From Granulicella arctica (lineage in GTDB: Bacteria; Acidobacteriota; Terriglobia; Terriglobales; Acidobacteriaceae), in contig NZ_JACCCW010000002.1 in NCBI RefSeq assembly GCF_013410065.1, forward strand, positions 1,736,001 to 1,800,000: 64,000 nucleotides of DNA, in the 5' to 3' direction. The notes under the pieces are model-generated. The model was not told the DNA's origin, ran no database searches, and worked only from the letters and a program-made list of their open reading frames with translations. Both the position numbers and the translations under genes were made by a program. Positions within the stretch are counted from its first letter, which is position 1. Every line of letters begins with the position of its first letter. This document shows positions 56,944 through 64,000 of the stretch, piece by piece.

Positions 56944-58166
56944 CGATCCCCCTCTCCAGTTGCCCCCCGCTGCGGCGTCTCGTTGCGACCCTCCCCTTGT
57001 GCCTGCTGGTTGCAGCGGCAGGATGTCGCCGTTTCGCCTTTCCCGATGTCCCCGCAGGCTACCGCGAGTTCGCCTATGTCAGTAACGGTGCGAGCAATAC
57101 CGTCACCGTCCTCGACCTCGTCTACCTCCGCCAGGACCGCACGCTGCGAGTCGGAAACAATCCTTCCGGGATGGACGTAAATCAAACAAAACAAGAGGTT
57201 TATGTCACAAACGCGCAGTCCGGATCGGTCTCCATAATCGATACCGCAAAGAACCAGGTCGCGGCAACGATTCCGGTCGGCCGGCTACCCTATTCACTCA
57301 GTGTGGAGCCCTCAGGTCTTCGCGCCTTTGTCGCCAACTCAGGCTCGAACAGCGTCAGCGTGATCGACCTCAACCAGCGCCGGGTAGTACAGGTAGCCGG
57401 AACCGGCGAACAGCCCGGCGTGGCGCGTGTCGCGCCTGACGCACGGACGCTGGTGGTCAGCAATCGGGGCAGCGGAAGCGTCTCCATCTTCAACGTCGCG
57501 CCCGATGTAGGGCCTGGCAGTGGCGCGCCGTTGAGCTTACGCGCCACCTTTGGCGGCTGCCCAGGGGCGACCGACGTTGCGATCCTTCCGGACTCATCGA
57601 AGGCGTTTGTCGCCTGCTCCGGAGGACATCAGGTGATGGCCGTCGGTCTGGCTGTGCTCCCCGGATCGTGGGCCGCCAGACATGACACCTCGTTGCTGGC
57701 GGACCACTTTCTGACGTTCCTGGATGTGGGTAAGACACCGGTGCATCTGGCCATGAAGCCGGATGGAGGCGAGATCTTCGTCTCGAATTATGCCTCCGAC
57801 AGCATCTCGGAGGTCTCCACCTCGACCAACGAGGTGGGCGGAACCTATGTCATCGGCAACAAGCCGGTGCATGGCATCGTCAGCGCGGACAATGGGACGC
57901 TGTGGGTCTCGAACTTCGGCGCGGACTCGGTCGGGATCTACAGCATCGACGACGGCAAGCTCGAGGGCAGCGTGCATACCGGTTCCGCGCCGGATGTCAT
58001 GGCGTTCTCGGCGGATGAGCACCTGCTGCTGGTGGCGGACGCACACTCGGGTGATGTATCGGTGATCCGAACGCAGGACAAGCAGGGGCCGGCGTTGTTT
58101 ACGATCCTTCCGGCTGGAGGGTCTCCGAACGACATTGTGGTGAAGGCGATGCAGGGCAAGCAGTAG
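56940..58166 (+). CDS. YVTN-repeat beta-propeller lipoprotein
   Basis: 408 residues from GTG 56940; a TTG at 56904 would add 12. The lipobox LVAAAGC near residue 29 marks it for lipid attachment. The mature part is a beta-propeller of YVTN-type repeats (YVSNGASNTVTVLDL, YVTNAQSGSVSIIDT, FVANSGSNSVSVIDL, VVSNRGSGSVSIF, FVSNYASDSISEV and WVSNFGADSVGIY), about seven blades. Such proteins sit at the cell envelope and are thought to bind other proteins or sugars. A parS palindrome lies directly after the stop. Confidence 0.9.
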   Translation: MTIPLSSCPPLRRLVATLPLCLLVAAAGCRRFAFPDVPAGYREFAYVSNGASNTVTVLDLVYLRQDRTLRVGNNPSGMDVNQTKQEVYVTNAQSGSVSIIDTAKNQVAATIPVGRLPYSLSVEPSGLRAFVANSGSNSVSVIDLNQRRVVQVAGTGEQPGVARVAPDARTLVVSNRGSGSVSIFNVAPDVGPGSGAPLSLRATFGGCPGATDVAILPDSSKAFVACSGGHQVMAVGLAVLPGSWAARHDTSLLADHFLTFLDVGKTPVHLAMKPDGGEIFVSNYASDSISEVSTSTNEVGGTYVIGNKPVHGIVSADNGTLWVSNFGADSVGIYSIDDGKLEGSVHTGSAPDVMAFSADEHLLLVADAHSGDVSVIRTQDKQGPALFTILPAGGSPNDIVVKAMQGKQ

Positions 58167-58188
58167 AAATGTTCCACGTGGAACATTT
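58167..58188. other. parS centromere-like site (intergenic)
   Basis: A perfect 22-base palindrome with the same 16-base core TGTTCCACGTGGAACA (58170-58185) as the copy at 18223. It fills the gap between the convergent lipoprotein and phosphatase genes. It matches the chromosomal ParB-binding site. Confidence 0.9.
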
Positions 58189-58194
58189 TGCGGC

Positions 58195-60384
58195 TTAGAC
58201 CTGGCGGGCGAGGACGAGGGTAATGTCGTCGGGCTGCTCGTCGGCGCCGATCCAGGCGTCGAGGGCCTGCATGACCTGACCGGAGATGATGTGGAGGGGC
58301 TGGTCGCGGTAGCGGCTGACGACCTCCATCAGGCGCTCCTCGCCGAAGTCGCCGAAGTCGTTCTCGGGCTCGGTAACGCCGTCGGAGTAGGCGACGAGGA
58401 TGTCGCCGGACTCCATCTTGAAGCGGCCTTCTTCATATTGCATACCGTCCATGAGGCCGACGACGGTGCCTCCCTTGTCTAAGCGGCGGACGGCTCCGTC
58501 GCGACCCAACAGCAGCGGCGGGAGCTGACCTGCGTTCGAGTAGGTAAGCCACGAGGTGGCGGCGTCGTAGTGGGCGAGGAAGAGGGTCGCGTACTTTTCC
58601 GGTGTGGTGCTGCGGTAGAGGTGGCGGTTGAGCAGCGCCATGATGCGTCCGGGCGAGGCAAAAAGCTCGCCTGAGTCCCCTGCCCTGCCGTCGCGGCTGA
58701 CGGTGAGGCCGGCGACGGAGGATTCGGCGTAGACAACCTCCTCGCTGGCGAAGCGGTAGGCGCGGACGGCGGAGTGCAATGTAGCCATAAGTAACGCGGC
58801 GGAGATACCTTTGCCGCTAATATCGCCCAAGGCAATACCGACACCCGCTTCGGTACGGCCGGGCTGGCCGTTTTGCATGTCCTGATAGAAGACGATGAAG
58901 TCGTAGTAGTCGCCGCTGACGGAGCGGGCGGGACGGCAGACACCGTGGAGCTCGAGGGTGGGGAGATCGCGGACGGAGGATGGGAAGAGGTTGGCCTGAA
59001 CCTCCTGGGCGATGGAGAGCTCGTTCTGGAGGCGCTCTTTCTCCTGCTGCTCTCCGAGGAGGCGCTGGAGCGAGAGAGTCATTTGGTTGAAGGAGCGGCT
59101 GAGGTCGGCGAGCTGGTCGGTGCGGGAGACGGCGATGCGGTGGTTGAGGTTCCCACTGTCGACGTGGAGGGTGGCGTCGTAGAGGTCGGAGACCGAAGCG
59201 GTCATGGTGCTGCTGAGGCGCCAAGCCATAACGAGGGCAAGGTTCTCGATGAGAACGAAGAGAAAGCACAGGATGAAGAGCCCGGTGCGGATCGTTGAGG
59301 TAACGACGCCGCCGAGGGACGAACCGAAGAGCTGGAGATAAAGTAGCGAGGGGCGGGAGTCAACGTAGATGGGAAGACTGTCGGGCTTGCCGGTATCCCA
59401 ATCGATGACGGTGGTTGTGGAGAGAAACGGGACGCGAATATCGGCGATGTTGACGGGAGGTGGTTCGGTTCCTCCGGAGATCTCGCGGGTCCTGGTCCGG
59501 CTGCTTCCCATCATGGAGCTGGCGGATCGGCTTCCAACAGGTCGATCGTCAGCAGCACTCTCGACTCGGACCCCGGCGTGGCCGAGCCCTTCCGCAACGA
59601 TCTCCATAAAGGCGCCGTTGACGGGGAGCCTGGTCAGGAGTGTGAAGAGTCGGCCGTCGTTCATACGCTGCTGTTCGATGGCGACGAGATAGATCTCGCT
59701 TCCGTCGAGAACGACGCTGCGGAAGCTGCCGCCCTTGAGTTCGGTAGCCCAGGCAGGAAGGCCAAGCGGCGCTCCGCCATAGGCTGCGTTTTTGGGAAGC
59801 GTGAGAGGTGCGCCGTTGATGAAGGCTTCGAGACTGCGATGAAGATGGAGATAGGATCGCTGCTCGGCCATCGCAGTGAGGTGTTCGATGTCGTTGATCT
59901 CCTCCACCTGGCTGGTGGTAGCAGAGGAGTTTCCGGGGGCCTGAGTGGCGATGAAATGAGCGATGCGGGCTGCGCGGCCGGCGTTGTCCGCGCCGATCTG
60001 GTCGAGTTCGGCCTGAACGCGGGTGTCGGCCAGGTGAATGGCGAACTGACCGGCGGCGATGTAGCCGGAGATCGTGACGAAGGTGACGACGAGTACGACG
60101 GGGGCGAGGCCGATGAGCAGATAGGTGATGATGAGCTTGTTGCGAAGGCTCCACATCATGCGGTTGCGGATGAACCGCACTACGAGGGGCAACCCGACGC
60201 CGAGAATGCCGAGGCCGACGAGGAATTGCAGGACTCTGAAGAAGGTTCCGGTTTCGCCGGGGATGAGGCTCAGCAACCAGCAGAGAACGAACGAGACGAT
60301 GAGCCAGAAGGCAGCGCCTGCCAGGCCGGTGGGAAGCTTGCGGTCGCGACCGTGCTGTCGAATTGCGTCGAGGATGGTCGGCAT
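58195..60384 (-). CDS. HAMP-containing SpoIIE-type PP2C serine phosphatase
   Basis: 729 residues from ATG 60384, just after the stop of the upstream gene. Two membrane segments near the N-terminus (about 25-70), a third near 85-110 and another near 390 frame a periplasmic sensor region (about 115-385). A HAMP linker (MAWRLSSTMTASVSDLYDATLHV, then NHRIAVSRTDQLADLSRSFNQM) and a coiled coil lead to the phosphatase domain (about 500-725) with DYYDFI-like metal ligands (GDYYDFIVF), ALGDISGKGISAALLMA and AYSDGVTEPEND. It probably dephosphorylates an anti-sigma-type antagonist in response to an envelope signal; partner unknown. Confidence 0.9.
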   Translation of the reverse strand: MPTILDAIRQHGRDRKLPTGLAGAAFWLIVSFVLCWLLSLIPGETGTFFRVLQFLVGLGILGVGLPLVVRFIRNRMMWSLRNKLIITYLLIGLAPVVLVVTFVTISGYIAAGQFAIHLADTRVQAELDQIGADNAGRAARIAHFIATQAPGNSSATTSQVEEINDIEHLTAMAEQRSYLHLHRSLEAFINGAPLTLPKNAAYGGAPLGLPAWATELKGGSFRSVVLDGSEIYLVAIEQQRMNDGRLFTLLTRLPVNGAFMEIVAEGLGHAGVRVESAADDRPVGSRSASSMMGSSRTRTREISGGTEPPPVNIADIRVPFLSTTTVIDWDTGKPDSLPIYVDSRPSLLYLQLFGSSLGGVVTSTIRTGLFILCFLFVLIENLALVMAWRLSSTMTASVSDLYDATLHVDSGNLNHRIAVSRTDQLADLSRSFNQMTLSLQRLLGEQQEKERLQNELSIAQEVQANLFPSSVRDLPTLELHGVCRPARSVSGDYYDFIVFYQDMQNGQPGRTEAGVGIALGDISGKGISAALLMATLHSAVRAYRFASEEVVYAESSVAGLTVSRDGRAGDSGELFASPGRIMALLNRHLYRSTTPEKYATLFLAHYDAATSWLTYSNAGQLPPLLLGRDGAVRRLDKGGTVVGLMDGMQYEEGRFKMESGDILVAYSDGVTEPENDFGDFGEERLMEVVSRYRDQPLHIISGQVMQALDAWIGADEQPDDITLVLARQV

Positions 60385-60389
60385 TCCGG

Positions 60390-61334
60390 TCAGCCCTCCA
60401 GCTCGGCCTGGCGCGCGAGCCGGAGGGTGTAGCGCGTGGCGGAGAAGTGGGCTCCTGCGAGGAGCATAAGGCCGGAGAGGAAGGCCCACATCATGAGGCC
60501 AACCGATATATAGAAGGGACCATAAACGGATTGGAAGTCCAGCCAGGGCTGTGCGAGGACGTAGAGATGCTTCGCTATCTCCCAGAGCGCGCCGACCACG
60601 ATGGCTGTGGGCAGGACGGCCCGGGCGGGAATCTGCCGGTTGGGAAGGATCCAATAGATAAGGAAGAAGAGCAGGATACTGACGACGACGGCGGAGATCT
60701 TCAAAGCCCCGACAGCGAGCAGGTTGAAGATGATGTTGTCAGTATGGCCGAAGAAGATCCAGGCGATCAGGTTCCTGTGGCCGGCGTTGAGGGCGACGGA
60801 GGTCATGGCGAGAGCACCGACGGCGAAGGCGAGACCGAGGGAGACGAACTGATTGTGGAGATAGGAGCGGTTTTCGTGGACTCCCCAGACGTTGTTGAGG
60901 GCGACCTCAAGCGGGAGAAAGACGCCGGTAGAGGTGATGAGCAGCATGACGAGCGAGAAGATCTGGGTCCCCTTATGAGGATGGGCGAGGAGGGCCATGT
61001 TGCGCATGACGAAGTCCTGACCTACGGGGAGGAAGCTCTTCATCAGGTCGGCGACGACATCTTCCATGGCACGGGAGTGGAAGAGCTGGCGGGAGAGCGT
61101 CAGCAGCAGGACGATGAAGGGAAAGAGCGAGAGGATAGCGTTGGCCGCGACGGAAAAGGCATAGGTATGGACCTCGGTCCTGGTCAGGTAGCGGACGAGG
61201 GCGACGAACTGGGGCCAGAGGCCGTTTTTGCGGACGACGGGGCGGAGCTCTTCGACCGGGACGACAGGGGGAGCGAGTTCGGTCGGCTCGGGTTTGGTAT
61301 GGGTTGGTCCGGTTTGTGAGGCGGGGACGATCAT
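60390..61334 (-). CDS. YihY/BrkB-family membrane protein
   Basis: 314 residues. A cytoplasmic Pro/Glu-rich N-terminus (about 1-45) is followed by six membrane segments with the family hallmarks: the early VRYLTRTEVHTYAFSVAANAILSLFPFIVLLLTL, GVFLPLEVALNNVWGVHENRSYLHNQFVSLGLAFAV and IYWILPNRQIPARAVLPTAIVVGALWEIAKHLY. The family was once called ribonuclease BN in error; its true function is unknown. The SpoIIE phosphatase gene starts 6 bases after its stop, so they are probably one operon. Confidence 0.9.
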   Translation of the reverse strand: MIVPASQTGPTHTKPEPTELAPPVVPVEELRPVVRKNGLWPQFVALVRYLTRTEVHTYAFSVAANAILSLFPFIVLLLTLSRQLFHSRAMEDVVADLMKSFLPVGQDFVMRNMALLAHPHKGTQIFSLVMLLITSTGVFLPLEVALNNVWGVHENRSYLHNQFVSLGLAFAVGALAMTSVALNAGHRNLIAWIFFGHTDNIIFNLLAVGALKISAVVVSILLFFLIYWILPNRQIPARAVLPTAIVVGALWEIAKHLYVLAQPWLDFQSVYGPFYISVGLMMWAFLSGLMLLAGAHFSATRYTLRLARQAELEG

Positions 61335-61417
61335 GGCTGGTTTGGTTAACCGATGCTAGCAGAGGGATGGAACAGGTAACAGTAACAGCAAGAACACCCG
61401 CAGGTCTTTCGGCTGGC

Positions 61418-62572
61418 TCAAGAGAATAGTTTTGTTTGGGGGAGAATGGATGAGCTTTGGATTTTTTCGATGGCCCAGCGTGCGGTTTCAGCGAGGACGG
61501 CATCGTCTCCGTTGCTCCAGAGGTTGAGTTGGGGGAGGAACTGCGGGTCGGCGGAGTTGCCCATGGCGATGGCGACGTTGCGGTGGAGGCGTTTGCGTTT
61601 GGTGCGCTCGAGAGGTGAACCCTTGAAGTGGAGCTTGAAGGTGGGGGCGTCCATCTGGGCTAGCCAGTCGAGGGCGGGGTTGACGAGTTCGAGGCGGGGC
61701 TGGGTGCCCTGCTTGTGGGCGATGGGAGCTTTGCGGTTCCAGGGGCAGACGTCCTGGCAGATGTCGCAGCCGAAGACCTGGCGGCCCATGGGTTCGCGGA
61801 GGGGCTCGGGAATGGTGCCCTTCTTCTCGATGGTGAGGTAGGCGATGCAGCGGGAGGCGTCCATCTGGCGCGGGGCGACGAGGGCGTCGGTGGGGCAGGC
61901 ATCGATGCAACGGGTGCAGGTGCCGCAGCGGTCCTGAGCAGGGAGGACGAGCTCCGCGGTCTCCGGGACGGGGAGCGAGGTGACGATGACGCCGAGGAGG
62001 AGCCAGGAGCCGAGGGACTGGTTAATGACACAGGTATTTTTGCCGATCCAGCCGATGCCTGCTTTGGTGGCGAAGTTGCGCTCGACGATGGGGCCGGTGT
62101 CGACGTAGCAGCGGGTTTCGCAGGGGGTGTGCTGCTGTAGGCCGGACTCGATGAGGCGGAGGCGGGCGATGAGGTCGTCGTGGTAGTCGGTGGGGATGAG
62201 CGCTTCTGTTTCGGACGGTTTTCCGGACCAGGCGTAGCGGGCGATCCAGCCGGTGTTGTTGGGGGCTGGGTCGATGGAGCGGGGGGCGGGGGCGTTGTAG
62301 TTGATGGCACAGACGATGACAGATCGAGCCCAGGGGATGGCGACGCGGACGGCGCTGCGGAGGAGGACGCCGTTCTCGTCGCGGCGCTTGAGGAAGTCCA
62401 TCTCGCCTGCGTGGCCGGCGTCGACCCAGGCGGTGAAGCGGGCGGCTGACTCGTTGGCTTCGCTGGAGGCAGGGGCGACACCGGCGGTGTCGAAGCCGGC
62501 GGCGGCGGCGAGATCGTCGATCCGATGGCGGAGCTCGGGCGTCCATGCGGCGAGGGTGGGGGCGATCTCCAG
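61418..62572 (-). CDS. queG: Epoxyqueuosine reductase
   Basis: 384 residues if started at CTG 62572, the usual length for QueG. The first ATG (62401) would drop about 57 conserved-looking N-terminal residues (LRHRIDDLAAAAGFDTAGVAP), while AAGGAG sits 5 bases before the CTG. Motifs are SVIVCAINYNAP, DTGPIVERNFATKAGIGWIGKN and two 4Fe-4S sets, CGTCTRCIDACPTDAL and CDICQDVCPWN; HEAT-like text closes the chain. With cobalamin and two clusters it reduces epoxyqueuosine to queuosine in tRNA. Confidence 0.9.
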   Translation of the reverse strand: MEIAPTLAAWTPELRHRIDDLAAAAGFDTAGVAPASSEANESAARFTAWVDAGHAGEMDFLKRRDENGVLLRSAVRVAIPWARSVIVCAINYNAPAPRSIDPAPNNTGWIARYAWSGKPSETEALIPTDYHDDLIARLRLIESGLQQHTPCETRCYVDTGPIVERNFATKAGIGWIGKNTCVINQSLGSWLLLGVIVTSLPVPETAELVLPAQDRCGTCTRCIDACPTDALVAPRQMDASRCIAYLTIEKKGTIPEPLREPMGRQVFGCDICQDVCPWNRKAPIAHKQGTQPRLELVNPALDWLAQMDAPTFKLHFKGSPLERTKRKRLHRNVAIAMGNSADPQFLPQLNLWSNGDDAVLAETARWAIEKIQSSSILPQTKLFS

Positions 62573-62577
62573 ATGAG

Positions 62578-62583
62578 CTCCTT
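62578..62583 (-). promoter_or_regulatory. Shine-Dalgarno that decides the CTG start of queG
   Basis: On the minus strand AAGGAG lies 5 bases before CTG 62572. No ATG, GTG or TTG occurs in frame within reach, so the CTG is the best start. Confidence 0.55.
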
Positions 62584-62624
62584 TGCAGCGTCGGCGAATG
62601 GTTGCCGCGGGATCGGCAGGCTCT

Positions 62625-63602
62625 CTATTGCGAGTCGTCGGCGTCGAGAGCCCGGTGCTTTTCCTGTATCCATTTTGGGAGTGCAGGTTTTTCTTCCGGC
62701 GATTCCGGGTGGCCCTGGGTCACGGCCCAATGATCGATCCAGGACGCTCCTACGTCGGAGATATAGTCGTCCGGTTGAGCGTAGGCAGGATCGGTGAGCG
62801 CGTCGTCGAGCGAGATGAACTGGTAGCCACGCCTGCGTAGCAGGGCCAGAAGATCGGTGATGTGATCCGCTTCGAGCCATGTGTCATGAAGGAGCAATAC
62901 CTGTTTTGGCTCATACCCCATCAGCTTGCGCGACTTCTGCTCATCGTGTGTGAACACATCGTCCGTATAAGCAAGCCATGCTTGCACGATCTTCTGCTGG
63001 GCGGCGATGTCTCCGTGTTGACGGCTGTTCCCATAGAGGTCGGCAAAGTACCAGTCGAAGCTGTCCATGGTGACCGGGGCGACCCGATAGCCACGAGCGG
63101 CGAGAAATGCCTCGGCCTGGCGGCGGGTGGCGAGATCGGGCCCTGCGTCGAGATAGGGGTGGCGCAGGTAGCGAAGAGTCTTGTGATGACGATTCAGGAG
63201 GATGCGCGTCACACTTTCGCCTTGAACCACATCGTCCTCCCAATCTTTCAGTTCTACGTGATTGAGAGAGGTATGGCTGAAGGTGTGGTTGCCAAGATCG
63301 AAGCCAGCGTCGAGCCAGGAGTTAAGGACGGCGATGCGGGCGTCGGCCTCGCCTGACTTATAGAGTCTTTCTTCATTGACGAAGCCGATTGCGGGAGCTT
63401 TTTCAGCCTGAAGAGAGGCCAGGAGCTTCTTGTTCATCTCAGTAACCTGCGCGGCGTCCATCGCCATGGCGCTCATTCCAGGCAGGTCGTCGACGGTGAT
63501 GGCGATCTTGCGCGAGGTGGTCTGCGCGTGGAGAGAGTGTGTGGACGAAATGGCTAATACTGTCATCACGCACACGAGCCAAGGCTTAAGCAGGGTATTC
63601 AT
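62625..63602 (-). CDS. Exported polysaccharide deacetylase-family protein
   Basis: 325 residues. A signal peptide (about 1-26, ending LHAQT) leads into a NodB-type domain: KIAITVDDLPG (catalytic Asp-Asp), NHTFSHTSLNHV (metal-binding His pair), LRHPYLDAGPD and QVLLLHDTWLEADHI. The family removes acetyl groups from peptidoglycan, chitin or other polysaccharides outside the inner membrane. The metal-binding Asp-His-His set appears complete; the substrate is unknown. It lies 52 bases upstream of queG on the same strand and reads into it. Confidence 0.9.
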   Translation of the reverse strand: MNTLLKPWLVCVMTVLAISSTHSLHAQTTSRKIAITVDDLPGMSAMAMDAAQVTEMNKKLLASLQAEKAPAIGFVNEERLYKSGEADARIAVLNSWLDAGFDLGNHTFSHTSLNHVELKDWEDDVVQGESVTRILLNRHHKTLRYLRHPYLDAGPDLATRRQAEAFLAARGYRVAPVTMDSFDWYFADLYGNSRQHGDIAAQQKIVQAWLAYTDDVFTHDEQKSRKLMGYEPKQVLLLHDTWLEADHITDLLALLRRRGYQFISLDDALTDPAYAQPDDYISDVGASWIDHWAVTQGHPESPEEKPALPKWIQEKHRALDADDSQ

Positions 63603-63941
63603 CGTACAGTTACTCCTTCTATTTCTCTCATTGGGCGATGAGCAGGGGCGACCAACATTTACACACGATCTTTAGCTTAGTTGAGATTGAGCCTTGCGAC
63701 TACGGTCATACTTGTTCGTTCCGAAACTGATTCTTTGTTGGTTCGCTAGAGCTATCGGATACCTTCTGCATGCGTGCGTGTCTAGCCTTGATGACCATAC
63801 TGCGCGTAGTCCATAATCATCCCTCGGTACGACCTTCAACCAAGAGGAAGGTGGAGGCGGCGCGACAGTTGCAGGACCAGCGAGCAACGTAGATTGGACA
63901 GATCGTTCCTGATCCATCCGAGCTAAGGGGGTAGAACCGAC
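63603..63941. other. Gene-poor stretch
   Basis: About 340 bases upstream of the deacetylase. A minus-strand frame of 81 codons (63672-63917) has no ribosome site or recognisable sequence, so I do not call it. No tRNA, repeat or terminator was seen. It probably holds divergent promoters for the deacetylase and the gene at the window end. Confidence 0.4.
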
Positions 63942-64000
63942 GTGCTTTCATTTGATGTTCGTCACTTATTGGGGGACAAGTTTGTTCTTGCCGTGTTTCT
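63942..64000 (+). CDS. Possible start of a gene cut by the window end
   Basis: GTG 63942 has AAGGGGG 10 bases upstream and opens a frame LSFDVRHLLGDKFVLAVF that runs off the end. The 20 residues suggest a protein with a hydrophobic segment beginning. Too short to identify; an ATG at 63954 in another frame is an alternative. Confidence 0.3.
   Translation, partial: MLSFDVRHLLGDKFVLAVF

Noticed and set aside
61660..62880. 406-codon minus-strand frame overlapping queG in another phase
   Set aside because: Ser/Pro/Ala-rich out-of-frame translation of queG, whose own frame has iron-sulfur motifs.
63672..63917. 81-codon minus-strand frame near the window end
   Set aside because: No ribosome site, no recognisable sequence and mixed composition; most likely non-coding.

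Overview
This window reads as a chromosomal segment of an acidobacterium, most likely family Acidobacteriaceae (Granulicella, Terriglobus or Edaphobacter type). That is inferred from the roughly 60% GC coding DNA, the gene set (Gram-negative LPS genes, B-type succinate dehydrogenase, system I cytochrome c maturation, SIMPL, YVTN and SpoIIE-phosphatase proteins) and hairpin repeats ending in TGGGGCACCC. It is mostly core genome. I see no prophage, CRISPR array, tRNA, rRNA or biosynthetic cluster. Two perfect parS-type palindromes (18223-18240 and 58167-58188) suggest that the segment lies in the origin-proximal part of the chromosome.

Layout. 1-4.3 kb: the end of an OprB-like porin, an IS481 transposase remnant, an orphan OmpR-type regulator and a secreted carboxylesterase. 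4.4-12.3 kb: an LPS block with Kdo synthesis (kdsA, kdsD), an LptF-LptG permease fused into one polypeptide, an exported FKBP isomerase and an MsbA-like ABC exporter, with a diguanylate cyclase on the opposite strand. 12.3-17.3 kb: motility genes, with fliS, fliD and flagellin on the minus strand and flbD, motA and motB on the plus strand. Sigma-54-like and sigma-28-like promoter sequences precede fliD and flagellin. 17.3-22.4 kb: yjbQ, rdgB and the sdhC-x-sdhA-sdhB operon, in which an AT-richer membrane protein gene is inserted. 22.4-30.8 kb: a dipeptidase, small enzymes, two cyclophilins, mmuM, mdh, a SIMPL protein and glnA.

31-38.7 kb: aguB and aguA (putrescine from agmatine), tadA, a short-chain dehydrogenase, trhO, a glutaredoxin, purB, a cysteine-cluster protein and a UbiX-like flavin prenyltransferase. 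38.7-42.7 kb: a hydrolase, a nitroreductase and secreted proteins of unknown role. 42.9-53.2 kb: uvrA with a lysine/alanine-rich tail, a CPBP protease, pyrE, mtnA, mscL with a zinc-ribbon-like tail, an M28 peptidase and thiC. 53.4-56.7 kb: a tightly overlapping heme-handling operon, ccmE-ccmA-ybaK-ccmB-ccmC-ccmD, whose CcmE is the CxxxY type with Cys in place of the usual heme-binding His. 56.7-64 kb: a YVTN lipoprotein, a HAMP/SpoIIE phosphatase, a YihY-family protein, queG (apparently CTG-started), a polysaccharide deacetylase and a gene-poor end.

The most unusual items are the parS pair, the LptFG fusion, the Cys-type CcmE operon, the basic UvrA tail, the insertion in the sdh operon, the GTAACTAC dyads between sdhA and sdhB, and an orphan minus-strand terminator at 56.75 kb that hints at a small RNA. 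No clearly new multi-gene system is evident.
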